The notes under the pieces were generated by a model, which was given only the letters and a program-made list of their open reading frames with translations, was not told the origin of the DNA and ran no database searches. DNA of 64,000 bases from Thermohalobaculum xanthum. GTDB lineage: Bacteria; Pseudomonadota; Alphaproteobacteria; Rhodobacterales; Rhodobacteraceae. A program made the position numbers and the translations under genes. This document shows positions 36,135-47,764 of this stretch, piece after piece. Positions within the stretch are counted from its first letter, which is position 1. Each line of letters starts with the position of its first letter. The DNA lies in the NCBI RefSeq assembly GCF_016623495.1, contig NZ_JAEHHL010000004.1:186001-250000 (forward strand), read 5' to 3'.

Positions 36135-37388
36135 ATGACCCGCAAACGCCTGCGCGACGACTGCTTCGCCCTGCCGCCTGGGGTCGACTGGACGCCGGTC
36201 GACGAGGCGCTGGCGCGGCTGCGCGCGGCGCTGAGCCGCGTGACCGCCGACGAGGAGGTGCCGCTCGCCTCGGCCGCGGGCCGCATCCTGGCCCGGCCGG
36301 TGATCGCGAAGCGCGACAACCCGCCGGCCGCGAACGCGGCGGTCGATGGCTATGCCTTCGCCTGGGACGCCCTTTGCGGTGCCGACGAGGCCCGCCTGCC
36401 GCTGGCCGAGGGGCGCGCGGCCGCGGGGCGGCCTTTCGGTGGGACGGTTCCGGCGGGGTATGCGCTGCGCATTCTGACCGGGGCCGAGGTCCCGGCGGGG
36501 ACCGACACGGTCGTCCTGCAGGAGGATTGCGAGGTATCGGGCAACGAGGTCCTGATCGCCGCGCCAAGAAAGCGCGGCGCCAACACCCGCGCGGCAGGCG
36601 AGGACGCGGTGGCGGGCACTGAGGCGCTGCCCGCGGGGCGGCGCATCGCCCCGCAGGATCTGGCGAGGATCGCCTCGGTCGGCGTCGGCCGTGTCGCGGT
36701 CTGCGCCCGACTGCGCGTGGGCGTCCTGTCGACCGGGGATGAGCTGATCGAGCCCGGTGCCGAGGGCGCCGGCATCTTCGATGCGAACCGGCCGATGCTG
36801 CTCGCCTTTCTTGCCGCGCAGGGCTTCGAGGCGGTCGATCTGGGCCGCGCGCCCGACCGGGCCGAGGAGGTGCGCGCCGCGCTCGACCGCGGGGCCGACG
36901 AGGTCGACGCGATCCTGACAACCGGCGGGGCCTCGGACGGCGACGAGGACCACGTCTCGAAGCTGTTGCGCGCCGAGGGACGGATCGAGACCTGGCGCAT
37001 CGCGGTCAAGCCTGGCCGCCCGCTCGCGCTGGGGATGTGGCGCGGCGTGCCGATCTTCGGCCTGCCAGGCAATCCGGTCGCGGCCTTCGTCTGTGCCCTG
37101 GTCTTCGCGCGGCCCGCGCTGATGCTGATGGCCGGGGCAGGATGGGTCGAGCCCGAGGGCGTCATGCTGCCCGCCGCCTTCGAGAAGCGCAAGAAGCCCG
37201 GGCGGCGCGAGTATCTGCGGGCACGCCTCGACCCCGAGGGCCGGGTCGAGGTCTTCCGCTCCGAGGGCTCGGGCCTCATCGGCGGGCTGAGCTGGGCGAC
37301 GGGACTGTGCGAATTGCCCGACGGTGCGCTGGAGGTGGTGCCAGGCCTGCCGGTGCGCTTCCTGCCCTTCGCTGCCTTCGGAACATGA
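36135..37388 (+). CDS. moeA: molybdopterin molybdenumtransferase MoeA
   Basis: 417 aa. Inserts molybdate into adenylylated molybdopterin. The N-terminal segment RDNPPAANAAVDGYAF corresponds to the usual NxxxDGYA region, and GVLSTGDELIEPG, LTTGGASDGDEDHV and KPGRPLALG follow; the C-terminal MoeA domain is present. It is the third dedicated molybdenum-cofactor gene in the operon, and its TGA overlaps the ATG of the MFS gene. Confidence 0.95.
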   Translation: MTRKRLRDDCFALPPGVDWTPVDEALARLRAALSRVTADEEVPLASAAGRILARPVIAKRDNPPAANAAVDGYAFAWDALCGADEARLPLAEGRAAAGRPFGGTVPAGYALRILTGAEVPAGTDTVVLQEDCEVSGNEVLIAAPRKRGANTRAAGEDAVAGTEALPAGRRIAPQDLARIASVGVGRVAVCARLRVGVLSTGDELIEPGAEGAGIFDANRPMLLAFLAAQGFEAVDLGRAPDRAEEVRAALDRGADEVDAILTTGGASDGDEDHVSKLLRAEGRIETWRIAVKPGRPLALGMWRGVPIFGLPGNPVAAFVCALVFARPALMLMAGAGWVEPEGVMLPAAFEKRKKPGRREYLRARLDPEGRVEVFRSEGSGLIGGLSWATGLCELPDGALEVVPGLPVRFLPFAAFGT

Positions 37389-38572
37389 GCTCCGCGCTCG
37401 CGAGCCGGGCGGGGTTGCTGACCTGCGGGTATTACGCGGCCCTGTTCCTGGCCGTCGGGGCACATCTTCCCTACTGGCCGGTCTGGCTCAAGGCCTGGGG
37501 CCTTGGCGACGGCGAGATCGGCACCTACCTGGGCGCGGCCCTCGCGGTGCGGCTGGTGGCGAACGCCGCGATGTCGGCCGTCGCGGACGCCCATGCGGTG
37601 CGGCGGCTGATGCTGGGGATCTGCGGCTTCGTGGCGGCCACGGTCTTCGCGCTGCACGCGCTGGCCGAGAGCCGGCCCGTCCTGTTCGTCCTCACGCTGA
37701 TGGTGACCATGTCGCTCTCGCCGATGATCCCGCTGGGCGAGGCGCTGGGCCTGAGGGCCGCGATCCGGCACGGCTTTCCCTATCCACAAGCGCGAGCGGT
37801 CGGCTCGGCCGCCTTCCTGGTGATGAACCTGGGGCTTGGCGTCGCGATTGCGCATGTCGGGCCGGATGCCGCGCTGTGGTCGCTGGTCGTGTGTTGCGCA
37901 CTCGCGGCCGTGTTCGGACTGATGCATCCGGGCGGCGGCGCGCCGCCTGGTGGCGGGCTCGACACGGCGGGGCTGCGCGAGGGCTGGCAGCTGACGGCGA
38001 GCCCGGCGTTCCTCGCCTTCGTCGTCGCCGCCAGCGCGGGGCTTGCAAGCCACGCGGTGTTCTACAGTTACGGCTCGCTGGTCTGGGCGGCGCAGGGTAT
38101 CGGCGCCGAGGTCATCGGGCAGCTCTGGGCCATGGGGGTCGCGGTCGAGGTCGCGCTGATGCTGGGACCCGGCGCTCGGCTGGTGGTGCGACTGGGCCCG
38201 GCGAGAGCACTCGCGATCGGCGCGGCGGCCGGCATCCTCCGTTGGGGCATGCTGTCGGCCGAGCCTGCGCTCTGGGCGCTCTGGCCGCTACAGGCTCTGC
38301 ATGCACTGACCTTCGCGCTGGCGCATCTGGGGGCGATGGCCTTCATCGCCTCGGCGATTCCGCCGCGGCTGGCCGCGACCGCGCAGGGGGTCTATGTCGG
38401 CACGATCTCGGGCACGGTGATGGCCGGGGCGACCCTGCTTGCCGGGGTCGTGAGCGGCACGCAGGGCATGGCCGCGAGCTACTGGCTGGCCGCCGGCCTC
38501 TCGGCCGTCTCGCTCATCGCCGCGCTGGTTTTGATACGGCGCTGGGATGGCGAGCGGCTGATGCCGACATGA
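37385..38572 (+). CDS. MFS transporter (HcaT/MFS_1_like type)
   Basis: 395 aa, with twelve predicted helices. The N-terminus (YYAALFLAVGAHLPYWPVWLKAWGL) is characteristic of the MFS_1_like family that includes the putative 3-phenylpropionate transporter HcaT; the substrate cannot be deduced. It is translationally coupled to moeA by ATGA overlap, so it belongs to the same transcript, although no link to molybdenum metabolism is known. Confidence 0.88.
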   Translation: MSSALASRAGLLTCGYYAALFLAVGAHLPYWPVWLKAWGLGDGEIGTYLGAALAVRLVANAAMSAVADAHAVRRLMLGICGFVAATVFALHALAESRPVLFVLTLMVTMSLSPMIPLGEALGLRAAIRHGFPYPQARAVGSAAFLVMNLGLGVAIAHVGPDAALWSLVVCCALAAVFGLMHPGGGAPPGGGLDTAGLREGWQLTASPAFLAFVVAASAGLASHAVFYSYGSLVWAAQGIGAEVIGQLWAMGVAVEVALMLGPGARLVVRLGPARALAIGAAAGILRWGMLSAEPALWALWPLQALHALTFALAHLGAMAFIASAIPPRLAATAQGVYVGTISGTVMAGATLLAGVVSGTQGMAASYWLAAGLSAVSLIAALVLIRRWDGERLMPT

Positions 38573-38592
38573 GCGGCGCGCCGGATGCGAAA

Positions 38593-38617
38593 CGGCCCCG
38601 GAGGTGGCCCGGGGCCG
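38593..38617 (-). terminator. hairpin between the convergent MFS and greA genes
   Basis: CGGCCCCGG / CCGGGGCCG, a perfect 9-bp stem with a 7-base loop. On the minus strand it is followed by TTTCG, 30 bases after the greA stop, so it most likely terminates greA and may act in both directions. Confidence 0.6.
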
Positions 38618-38646
38618 TGCATGGCAGGGGCGGCCGGTGCCGCGCG

Positions 38647-39120
38647 TCAGACGTATCGCACGCTCAGGATCTCGTAGCTCTTGGCGCCGCGGGGCGTGTT
38701 GACATCGACCGAGTCGCCCTCGTCCTTGCCGATCAGCGCGCGCGCGAGCGGCGAGCGCAGGTTGAGCTTGCCGGCTTCGAGATCGGCCTCGGACTCGCCG
38801 ACGATCTGGAAGACGCGCTCCTCCTCGGTGTCCTCGTCGAGCAGCGTGACGGTCGCGCCGAAGCGCACGGTCGGGCCCGACATCTTGGCGGGGTCGATCA
38901 CCTCGGCGCGGCTGATCAGGCCTTCGAGTTCCTTGATCTGGCCCTCGATGAAGCTCTGGCGCTCGCGCGCCGAATGGTACTCGGCGTTCTCGGACAGGTC
39001 GCCATGCTCGCGCGCCTCGGCAATGGCCGAGATGATCGCGGGGCGCTCCTCGTCCTTGAGTTGCTTGAGCTTCACGTTCAGGGCCGCATAGCCCTGCTTG
39101 GTCATCGGGACCTTTTCCAT
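38647..39120 (-). CDS. greA: transcription elongation factor GreA
   Basis: 157 aa. Stimulates RNA cleavage by backtracked RNA polymerase. The N-terminal coiled coil carries the tip motif [20 protein letters not shown] with acidic residues D and E that reach the active centre; the C-terminal FKBP-like domain includes [27 protein letters not shown]. The ATG at 39120 gives the normal length. A terminator-like hairpin about 70 bases upstream in the leader suggests attenuation. Confidence 0.97.
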   Translation of the reverse strand: MEKVPMTKQGYAALNVKLKQLKDEERPAIISAIAEAREHGDLSENAEYHSARERQSFIEGQIKELEGLISRAEVIDPAKMSGPTVRFGATVTLLDEDTEEERVFQIVGESEADLEAGKLNLRSPLARALIGKDEGDSVDVNTPRGAKSYEILSVRYV

Positions 39121-39190
39121 CTCAACCCCTCGGCGTGAGCGTCGTCGCGACACGACGGGCGGCCCGCCGGGCCGTCCTTCGCGCCGTGTC

Positions 39191-39219
39191 AAAAACAAGA
39201 CCGCGCCTTTCCGGCGCGG
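39191..39219 (-). terminator. terminator-like hairpin in the greA leader (attenuator candidate)
   Basis: Read on the minus strand: CCGCGCC, loop GGAAA, GGCGCGG, then TCTTGTTTTT. It precedes the greA start by about 70 bases and follows the candidate greA promoter by about 15 bases, so transcription from that promoter would meet it first. No other minus-strand gene upstream needs it. Confidence 0.6.
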
Positions 39220-39235
39220 CCCCGTTTCGATGAAG

Positions 39236-39263
39236 CTTAGAATCCGTCGGGCGGGAAATGCAA
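39236..39263 (-). promoter_or_regulatory. candidate greA promoter
   Basis: Minus-strand TTGCAT (39263-39258) and TCTAAG (39241-39236) are 16 bases apart. Initiation would fall near 39229, just before the leader hairpin. Confidence 0.4.
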
Positions 39264-39354
39264 GCACCGTCGCGCAGGCGCAAAGCCCGAGCCTTGCGGG
39301 CGGGCGGGCGAGAGGCTACCGCTGGTTCCCGGTCCAACGCGGGAGGGGGCGCGC

Positions 39355-40497
39355 ATGAACCTCGATCGTCGGTTTCCCTGCATCGCCGAGATGGAAAAGG
39401 CTGCGCGACGGCGCATCCCGAAGATCGCCTGGGACTACCTCGCGGGCGGCATCGGGCTCGAAGTCTCGCTCGACCGCAACCGCCGGACGCTGGACGAGGT
39501 GATCCTGACGCCGCGCTACCTTGGCGAGTGGGAAGGGTCGCCGGACCTGTCGACGCGGTTCCTGGGGCGGGACTGGGCCGCGCCTTTCGGCGTGGCACCC
39601 GTGGGGCTCGGCGGCCTGCTCTGGCCACGCTCGGCCGAATATCTGGTGCGCGCAGCGCAAGAGGCGGGGATCCCCTTCACGCTTTCCACGGTTGCCAACG
39701 CCACGATCGAGGAGATCGGAGCCCTCGCGCCCGGCCATCCGTGGTTCCAGCTCTACGCGATGAAGGATCGCGAGAAGAACCGCCACATCCTGGGGCGCGC
39801 CAAGGCCGCCGGCTTCGACACCCTGGTCGTGACCGTCGACGTGCCCAAGAAGATGCGCCGCGATCGCGACATGAGGAACGGGCTGGGCTGGGCGCCAGGC
39901 TGGGACCTGCCGCTTGCCATCGACATCGCGCGGCATCCGGCCTGGGCGATGGCGATGGCGAAACACGGCATGCCGCGCTTCAACAACCTGACCGACTATC
40001 TGCCACAGGGGCTGACGGTCGAGCAGATCGGCGCCGAGTTGAGCCGCCTGCGCGACGGGCGCATCACCGCGACCAAGCTTGGTCAGTACCGCGAGGACTG
40101 GGACGGCAAGCTGATCATCAAGGGCATCCTCAGCCCCGATGAGGCGGTGATCTGCCGCGACGTGGGTGCCGACGCGGTGGTTGTCTCGAACCATGGCGGC
40201 CGGCAGATCGACGCGGCGCGCTCGGCCGTCGAGGTGCTGCCGGCGATCCGCGCCGCGGTCGGGCCCGACTACCCGCTGCTGGCCGATGGCGGCGTGCGCA
40301 CCGGGCTCGACATCATGCGGATGATCGCCTGTGGCGCGGATTTCGTGCTGCTGGGGCGCGCCTTCTACTATGGAGTCGCGGCGATGGGCGCGGCGGGAGC
40401 GGCGCACGCCATCCATGTGTTGATGGAGGAACTGTCGATCACCATGGGCCAGCTGGGCGCGCGGCGTCCGTCGGACCTGCCGGCGTTCCTGGAGTGA
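39355..40497 (+). CDS. lldD: FMN-dependent alpha-hydroxy-acid oxidase / L-lactate dehydrogenase
   Basis: 380 aa. Oxidises an L-2-hydroxy acid, with FMN held in a TIM barrel. The active-site segment SNHGGRQ is at 278-284 with catalytic H280; LIIKGIL (K256) contacts FMN; LADGGVRTGLDIMR follows. YLAGGIG near the N-terminus aligns with the FMN-binding start. L-lactate is the likely substrate but glycolate or mandelate cannot be excluded from sequence alone. GGGAGGGGG precedes the start. It is divergent from greA. Confidence 0.88.
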   Translation: MNLDRRFPCIAEMEKAARRRIPKIAWDYLAGGIGLEVSLDRNRRTLDEVILTPRYLGEWEGSPDLSTRFLGRDWAAPFGVAPVGLGGLLWPRSAEYLVRAAQEAGIPFTLSTVANATIEEIGALAPGHPWFQLYAMKDREKNRHILGRAKAAGFDTLVVTVDVPKKMRRDRDMRNGLGWAPGWDLPLAIDIARHPAWAMAMAKHGMPRFNNLTDYLPQGLTVEQIGAELSRLRDGRITATKLGQYREDWDGKLIIKGILSPDEAVICRDVGADAVVVSNHGGRQIDAARSAVEVLPAIRAAVGPDYPLLADGGVRTGLDIMRMIACGADFVLLGRAFYYGVAAMGAAGAAHAIHVLMEELSITMGQLGARRPSDLPAFLE

Positions 40498-40573
40498 AAC
40501 CCATTTTTTTGCATCAGGATCGGGCTGGCCTGCGCTATCCTCGCCCGGCGGGGCGGGTAATGGAGGCGCGGCA

Positions 40574-41404
40574 ATGTCCGAATTCCGCCCCGGCACGGAT
40601 ACGGCCTTTTCGGGTTCGGTTGCCGAGATCTACGACCGGTATCTGGTTCCCCTGATCTTTCAGGATTTCGCCGAGCGCATGGGTGCACTGGCCGCCGCGT
40701 GCGCACCCGACGCCGTCCTCGAGACGGCCGCGGGTAGCGGCGTGCTGACGCGCGTGCTCGCAAGGGTCTTGCCCGAGAGCACGGAGCTTGTCGCGACCGA
40801 TCTCAATGCGGCGATGATCGACTACGCGCGCAGGCGCATGGATGGCGCGCGCCGGGTCGAGTGGCAGGTGGCCGATGCCCTCGCGCTGCCCTTCGATGCG
40901 GCGCGCTTCGACCTCGTGGCTTGCCAGTTCGGTGCCATGTTCTTCCCCGACCGGGTGAAGGGTTACGCCGAGGCGCGGCGGGTGCTGAAGCCGGGCGGAC
41001 GGTTCCTGTTCACGATGTGGGACGCGATCGAGGCAAACGACTTCGCCCATGCCGTGACCGAGGCGCTGGCCCAGCTTTGGCCCAACGATCCGCCGCGGTT
41101 CCTGGCCCGCACGCCGCATGGACACGGCCGCCCCGAGGTGATCGCCCGCGAGGTGGCCGCGGCCGGGCTCGTGCTCAGGCAGATCGACCCGATGACGGCG
41201 CGCAGCCGCGCGGCCACGGCATACGAGGCGGCGCTGGCCTACTGTCAGGGCACGCCGCTGCGCGGCGAGATCGAGGCGCGCGACCCCGACGGGCTTGGCA
41301 GGGCGACCGAGCATGCCGGCCGGGCCATCGCGCGTGTCTGGGGCGACGGACCGGTCGACGGTGCGGTTCGCGGCTACGTTGTCGAGGCGGCCGTGCCCGG
41401 TTGA
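40574..41404 (+). CDS. class I SAM-dependent methyltransferase
   Basis: 276 aa. Rossmann-type methyltransferase: motif I is LETAAGSGVLTR (variant of ExGxGxG), motif II ATDLNAAMIDYARRR, and the post-II segment VADALALPFDAARFDLVACQFGAMFF; the UbiE/Coq5-like EARRVLKPGGRFLFTMWD follows. Substrate unknown. The ATG follows TGGAGG. It converges on the cupin gene with 15 bases between stops. Confidence 0.88.
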   Translation: MSEFRPGTDTAFSGSVAEIYDRYLVPLIFQDFAERMGALAAACAPDAVLETAAGSGVLTRVLARVLPESTELVATDLNAAMIDYARRRMDGARRVEWQVADALALPFDAARFDLVACQFGAMFFPDRVKGYAEARRVLKPGGRFLFTMWDAIEANDFAHAVTEALAQLWPNDPPRFLARTPHGHGRPEVIAREVAAAGLVLRQIDPMTARSRAATAYEAALAYCQGTPLRGEIEARDPDGLGRATEHAGRAIARVWGDGPVDGAVRGYVVEAAVPG

Positions 41405-41419
41405 TCCGTCGGCCGGGCG

Positions 41420-41854
41420 TCAGCCGGCGGGGACGATGTCGCAAACGATCGCGGTCGCGGGCTCGTCGCCGCGGTTGAAGAACCAGTGATCGGTTTCGGC
41501 ATCCTCGAGAATGCCGCCGGGCGTGTCGGCGCCGTAGACGGCTTCGCCGGACGGGCGGCCCTCGACCCAGGTACCGCTCACCACCTTGACGAGGCCCGGA
41601 CGCGTGGCGTGGCTGTGGCGCGCGATCTGGCCGCCGGGCTCGATGGTGATGGCGCGAAGCTGGAGGACGTGGCCCTCGAGCCCGATCTGCGTGCGCATCG
41701 ACGTCTCGGCGACCTTGCCGAGCGACTCGACCTTCAGGCCCTTGTGCTCGGTGGGCGGCTCGCTGGTCGCCAGCGCGGTCCCGGCGAGCGCGCCGGCGGC
41801 GAAAAGCGCAACCGCGGCGGCGAGGCGGGTCAACTCTGTTCGTGAACGGGCCAT
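41420..41854 (-). CDS. exported cupin-domain protein
   Basis: 144 aa. An N-terminal hydrophobic segment (about 10-29) acts as a signal peptide or anchor. A single cupin domain follows, with the metal-binding motif HSHATRPGLVKVVSG. The C-terminal CDIVPAG ends the barrel. It is divergent from a LysR-family gene; such pairs are usually regulator and target, so control by that LysR is likely but inferred. Enzymatic role unknown. Confidence 0.82.
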   Translation of the reverse strand: MARSRTELTRLAAAVALFAAGALAGTALATSEPPTEHKGLKVESLGKVAETSMRTQIGLEGHVLQLRAITIEPGGQIARHSHATRPGLVKVVSGTWVEGRPSGEAVYGADTPGGILEDAETDHWFFNRGDEPATAIVCDIVPAG

Positions 41855-41959
41855 CGCTACCTCCTCGGTTTGGCCGGACTCGGCATTCGATGGTAGAAAC
41901 AGGGGCTGGCCGCGCCAAACGAGAGGATTTCATCCGGCCATGAACTTGGTTCAACCACC

Positions 41960-42886
41960 ATGACGCGGCGGATCCCGCCTCTCGCCGCCCTGCGCGCCTT
42001 CGAAGCCGCGGCGCGTCATCTGAGCTTTCGCGACGCCGCGGACGAGCTATGCGTGACGCAGTCGGCGGTGAGCCATCAGCTCAGGAGCCTCGAGACGCTG
42101 CTCGGTCAGGAGCTTTTCGCGCGCGGTCACAACAGGATCAGCCTGACGCGCGCCGGGCGCGCGTATCTGGCCGAGGTGGCGCCCGTGCTGGACCGCCTCG
42201 CCCGCGCGACCGAGCGCGTCGGGAGGACGGCCGAGCGCCTGTCGGTGCGCGCGACGCCTGCCTTCGCCGCGCGCTGGCTGATCCCGCGGCTCGACCGTTT
42301 CGCGGCGCTCTGTCCGGAGGTCGAGATCTCGATCTCGACGGGGCTACCGCCGACGGATTTCTCGGATGGCACGGACGTGGTGATCCACTGGGGCGCCGAC
42401 CCGGTCGCCGGCGCGCGCGTGGCCCCGTTCTTCGCCTCGCCGCGCGGCCCCGTCGCGTCGCCCGCACTGCTGGAGCAGCGCGGCCATCCCAGCCACCCCG
42501 CCGCGCTGGCGACGTTTCCGCTGTTGCGCGACGAGGTGATGGACGGGTGGTCGGACTGGTTCCTCGCCGTGGGCGCCGCGCCGCCGGACCGGCCGACGGC
42601 CCCGTCCTTCGCGCATTGCGAGCTCGCGATGAACGCGGCCGAGAGCGGGCAGGGCGTGGCCCTTGCCTATCTGCGGCTGGTCGAGCGCGAGCTGGCCGAC
42701 GGCCGGCTTGTGCGCCTCTTTGACGGCGAGAGCGGGCCCTACCTCATCTACTCGGTCGCCTGCCCCGCTGACCGGCAGGACGAGCCGGTCATCGCGGCGT
42801 TCCGAGACTGGATCACCGCCGAGGGCCGCGCCGCAGGCGAGCTGCCGGATGACCGCGGTCAGGCGGTCGCGATCTTGGCCGAGTAG
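41960..42886 (+). CDS. LysR family transcriptional regulator (GcvA-like)
   Basis: 308 aa. An N-terminal winged helix-turn-helix ([40 protein letters not shown]) is followed by a substrate-binding domain from about residue 90 with the GcvA-like [22 protein letters not shown]. Divergent from the cupin gene by 105 bases. A TGAAC-TTG-GTTCA dyad at 41941-41953 lies just before the start codon and could be an autoregulatory site. Its last 28 bases overlap the 3' end of carB on the other strand. Confidence 0.92.
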   Translation: MTRRIPPLAALRAFEAAARHLSFRDAADELCVTQSAVSHQLRSLETLLGQELFARGHNRISLTRAGRAYLAEVAPVLDRLARATERVGRTAERLSVRATPAFAARWLIPRLDRFAALCPEVEISISTGLPPTDFSDGTDVVIHWGADPVAGARVAPFFASPRGPVASPALLEQRGHPSHPAALATFPLLRDEVMDGWSDWFLAVGAAPPDRPTAPSFAHCELAMNAAESGQGVALAYLRLVERELADGRLVRLFDGESGPYLIYSVACPADRQDEPVIAAFRDWITAEGRAAGELPDDRGQAVAILAE

Positions 42887-45800
42887 CCCTGCAGCGGCGC
42901 GACCTCGATCTCGCCCTCGCTCAGCGTCTCGATCGCGCGCGCGGCCGCCACGGCGCCGGCCGCGGTGGTGTAGTAGGGGATCTTCATCGTCAGGGCCGTC
43001 GCCCGGATGTCGAAGCTGTCCTTGACCGACTGTGCGCCCTCGGTGGTGTTGAACACCAGCGTGACCCCTCCGTTCTTGAGGTGGTCGACGATATCCGGGC
43101 GGCCTTCATAGACCTTGTTCACGCGCTCGGCACGCACGCCATGCCCGGTCAGGAAGGCGCAGGTGCCGGCCGTGGCGAGGATCGTGAAGCCCAGCCGGTC
43201 GAGGATGCGCGCGGCCGGAAGGATCGCCTGCTTGTCCTGGTCGCGGACCGAGACGAAGGCGGACCCGCCGGTCGGCAACGGCGTGCCGGCGCCGAGCTGG
43301 CTCTTGAGAAAGGCGCGCGCGAAGCTGCGGTCGAGGCCCATGACCTCGCCCGTCGAGCGCATCTCGGGCCCGAGGATCGTGTCGACGCCCGGAAAGCGCG
43401 CGAAGGGCAGGACCGCTTCCTTGACGGCGATGTGCGGGGTGTTGGGATCGATCAGGTCGAAGCCGGTCAGCGGCTCGCCCGCCATCACCCGCGCGGCGAT
43501 CGACGCGACCGGCGAGCCGGTCGCCTTGGCGACGAAGGGCACTGTGCGTGAGGCGCGCGGGTTGACCTCGAGCACATAGATCTCGTTGTCCTTGATCGCG
43601 AACTGCACGTTCATCAGGCCCTTCACGCCGAGGCCGAAGGCCATCGCCTCGGTCTGGCGGCCGAGTTCCTCGATCGTCGCGCGGCTGAGCGAATGCGGCG
43701 GCAGCGAGCAGGCCGAGTCGCCGGAATGGACGCCGGCCTCCTCGATATGCTCCATGACGCCCGCGACGTGGACGCTCTCGCCGTCGGCAAGCGCATCTAC
43801 ATCGACCTCGACGGCGCCCGAGAGATAGCTGTCGATCAGGACCGGCGAGGTGCCCGACACGACCACCGCTTCGCGGATGTAGCGCTCGAGCTCGGCATCC
43901 GAGCGCACGATTTCCATGGCACGCCCGCCCAGCACGTAGGACGGACGAATGACCACGGGATAGCCGACCTCCTGGGCGATGTGGAAGGCTTCCTCGGGAG
44001 AATGAGCGATTCCGTTGTGCGGCTGGCGCAGGTCGAGCTTGTGCAGCAGCTTCTGGAAGCGCTCGCGGTCCTCGGCGAGGTCGATCGCATCGGGCGTGGT
44101 GCCAAGGATCGGGATGCCGGCCTGCTCGAGCCCGCGCGCAAGCTTGAGCGGCGTCTGGCCGCCGAACTGCACGATCACGCCGTGGAGCATCCCGTTCTCC
44201 TGCTCGACGCGCAGGATCTCGAGGACGTGCTCGAGCGTGAGCGGTTCGAAATAGAGCCTGTCCGAGGTGTCGTAGTCGGTCGAGACCGTCTCGGGGTTGC
44301 AGTTGACCATCACCGTCTCGTAGCCGGCCTCGGTCAGCGCGAAGCAGGCGTGGCAGCAGCAATAGTCGAACTCGATGCCTTGGCCGATCCGGTTCGGCCC
44401 GCCGCCGAGGATCACGACCTTCTTCTGGCCGGTGGGACGCGCCTCGCACTCGACCGCCCCCGCCACGTCGGCCTCGTAGGTCGAGTACATGTAGGGGGTC
44501 TGGGCCTCGAACTCGGCGGCGCAGGTGTCGATGCGCTTGAAAACCGCGGTCACACCCATCGCATGGCGGATGCGGCGCACGTCGCCCTCGTCGAGATTGG
44601 TGAGCGTGCCCAGGCGGGCGTCGGTGAAGCCCATCATCTTGAGCCGCCGCATCCCCGCCGCGTCCTCCGGCAGGCCGTCGCGGACCAGGCGGGCCTCCTC
44701 CGAGACGATCTCGTCGATACGCTCGAGGAACCAGCGGTCGAATTTCGTCGCCGCCTCGATCTCGTCGAGGGTCAGTTCCTCGCGCATCGCCTGCGCGATG
44801 ATCCGGATGCGATCGGGCGTCTGCCGCCCGAGGGCCGCGAGGACCGCGCGCTTGCGCTCCTCGGCCGTCTGGTTCGGAGAGACCCCGTCGATGGCAATGT
44901 CGTCAAAGCCGGTGAGGCCGGTCTCGAGTGACGCCAGTGCCTTCTGCATGGCCTCGTGGAAGCTGCGGCCGATGGCCATCGCCTCGCCCACCGACTTCAT
45001 CGCAGTGGTCAGTTCGGGCTTCGATCCCGGGAACTTCTCGAAGGCGAAGCGCGGGATCTTGACGACGACATAGTCGATCGTCGGCTCGAACGAGGCGGGC
45101 GTGACCCCGGTGATGTCGTTCTGCAGCTCGTCGAGCGTGTAGCCCACGGCAAGCTTGGCCGCGACCTTGGCGATCGGAAAGCCCGTGGCCTTGGAGGCGA
45201 GCGCCGAGGACCGCGAGACGCGCGGGTTCATCTCGATGACCACCATGCGCCCGGTTTCCGGGTGGATCGCCCATTGCACGTTCGAGCCGCCGGTCTCGAC
45301 GCCGATCTCGCGCAGCACGGCGATCGAGGCCGAGCGCATCCGCTGGTATTCCTTGTCGGTCAGCGTCAGCGCCGGCGCCACGGTGATCGAATCGCCGGTA
45401 TGCACGCCCATCGGGTCGATGTTCTCGATCGAGCAGACGATGATGGCGTTGTCCGCGCGGTCGCGGACCACCTCCATCTCGAATTCCTTCCAGCCGAGCA
45501 GGCTCTCGTCGACGAGGATCTGGCCGACCGGCGAGGCCTCGAGCCCCGAGCGGCAGATCTTCTCGTAGTCCTCGCGGTTGTAGGCAACGCCGCCGCCGGT
45601 GCCGCCCAGGGTAAAGGCGGGGCGGATGATGGCGGGCAGGCCCACCTCGTCGAGAGCGGCGACGGCGAGGCGCACACCCTCGGCGATGTCGCGCTTGCCG
45701 CCGGCGATCTTCGGCGCGGTCACGATGGTGGCGCGCGGGTTCTCGAGCCCGATGCGGTCCATCGCCTCGCGGAACAGCTTGCGGTCCTCGGCCATCTCGA

Positions 45801-46167
45801 TCGCCTCGCGGTTCGCGCCGATGAGTTCGACGCCGAACTTGTCGAGGACACCCATGTCGGCCAATGCCATGGCGGTGTTGAGCCCGGTCTGGCCACCCAT
45901 CGTGGGCAGGAGCGCGTCGGGGCGCTCCTTCTCGATGATGCGGGCGACGACGTCGGGGGTGATCGGCTCGATATAGGTCGCGTCGGCGAGCCCCGGATCG
46001 GTCATGATCGTCGCGGGGTTCGAGTTGACCAGGATGACCCGGAAGCCTTCCTCGCGCAGCGCCTTGCAGGCCTGGGCGCCAGAATAGTCGAACTCGCAGG
46101 CCTGCCCGATCACGATCGGTCCTGCGCCTATGATCATGATCGAGCGGATATCGGTGCGTTTCGGCAT
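42859..46167 (-). CDS. carB: carbamoyl-phosphate synthase large subunit
   Basis: 1102 aa. Makes carbamoyl phosphate from bicarbonate, ATP and ammonia supplied by CarA, for arginine and pyrimidine synthesis. Two homologous ATP-grasp halves are seen, each starting with a glycine-rich biotin-carboxylase-like loop ([19 protein letters not shown] and [19 protein letters not shown]), and an MGS-like allosteric domain ends the protein ([15 protein letters not shown]). carA is not in the window. Its 3' end overlaps that of the convergent LysR gene by 28 bases. Confidence 0.98.
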   Translation of the reverse strand: MPKRTDIRSIMIIGAGPIVIGQACEFDYSGAQACKALREEGFRVILVNSNPATIMTDPGLADATYIEPITPDVVARIIEKERPDALLPTMGGQTGLNTAMALADMGVLDKFGVELIGANREAIEMAEDRKLFREAMDRIGLENPRATIVTAPKIAGGKRDIAEGVRLAVAALDEVGLPAIIRPAFTLGGTGGGVAYNREDYEKICRSGLEASPVGQILVDESLLGWKEFEMEVVRDRADNAIIVCSIENIDPMGVHTGDSITVAPALTLTDKEYQRMRSASIAVLREIGVETGGSNVQWAIHPETGRMVVIEMNPRVSRSSALASKATGFPIAKVAAKLAVGYTLDELQNDITGVTPASFEPTIDYVVVKIPRFAFEKFPGSKPELTTAMKSVGEAMAIGRSFHEAMQKALASLETGLTGFDDIAIDGVSPNQTAEERKRAVLAALGRQTPDRIRIIAQAMREELTLDEIEAATKFDRWFLERIDEIVSEEARLVRDGLPEDAAGMRRLKMMGFTDARLGTLTNLDEGDVRRIRHAMGVTAVFKRIDTCAAEFEAQTPYMYSTYEADVAGAVECEARPTGQKKVVILGGGPNRIGQGIEFDYCCCHACFALTEAGYETVMVNCNPETVSTDYDTSDRLYFEPLTLEHVLEILRVEQENGMLHGVIVQFGGQTPLKLARGLEQAGIPILGTTPDAIDLAEDRERFQKLLHKLDLRQPHNGIAHSPEEAFHIAQEVGYPVVIRPSYVLGGRAMEIVRSDAELERYIREAVVVSGTSPVLIDSYLSGAVEVDVDALADGESVHVAGVMEHIEEAGVHSGDSACSLPPHSLSRATIEELGRQTEAMAFGLGVKGLMNVQFAIKDNEIYVLEVNPRASRTVPFVAKATGSPVASIAARVMAGEPLTGFDLIDPNTPHIAVKEAVLPFARFPGVDTILGPEMRSTGEVMGLDRSFARAFLKSQLGAGTPLPTGGSAFVSVRDQDKQAILPAARILDRLGFTILATAGTCAFLTGHGVRAERVNKVYEGRPDIVDHLKNGGVTLVFNTTEGAQSVKDSFDIRATALTMKIPYYTTAAGAVAAARAIETLSEGEIEVAPLQGYSAKIATA

Positions 46168-46394
46168 GTCTCACTCCGGCGCGAGCGAACCGCTCCGGGC
46201 GGGCTGCCCGGCCCGGTCGGGCGGTCTGGCGGCAAACTGGCGAGCGTTATACCGATCCCGCGCCCCGGGGCAAGGAAGGGATTCCGCAACCCGCGGCTCT
46301 GGCGGTGCGGAACGCGGCGCCTTGTGTCGCATCGGGACCGTCATGGCCTTCGGGCGCGCTGCTTCGCCGCCGGGGTGCTGCCATTCCCGGAATC

Positions 46395-46421
46395 AAAAAA
46401 GCGGGCCCGCCGGGGCCCGCT
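46395..46421 (-). terminator. intrinsic terminator of the DEAD-box helicase gene
   Basis: On the minus strand, AGCGGGCCC / GGGCCCGCT (9 bp) with a CGGC loop is followed by TTTTT, 20 bases after the helicase stop. Confidence 0.88.
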
Positions 46422-46441
46422 TTCTGTCCTTGGTCGTCCGC

Positions 46442-47764
<1,323 letters not shown>

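Noticed and set aside
34435-36921. An 828-residue minus-strand frame across the molybdenum-cofactor genes
   Set aside because: Dominated by Arg/Pro/Ala-rich low complexity; the plus-strand genes have complete motifs.
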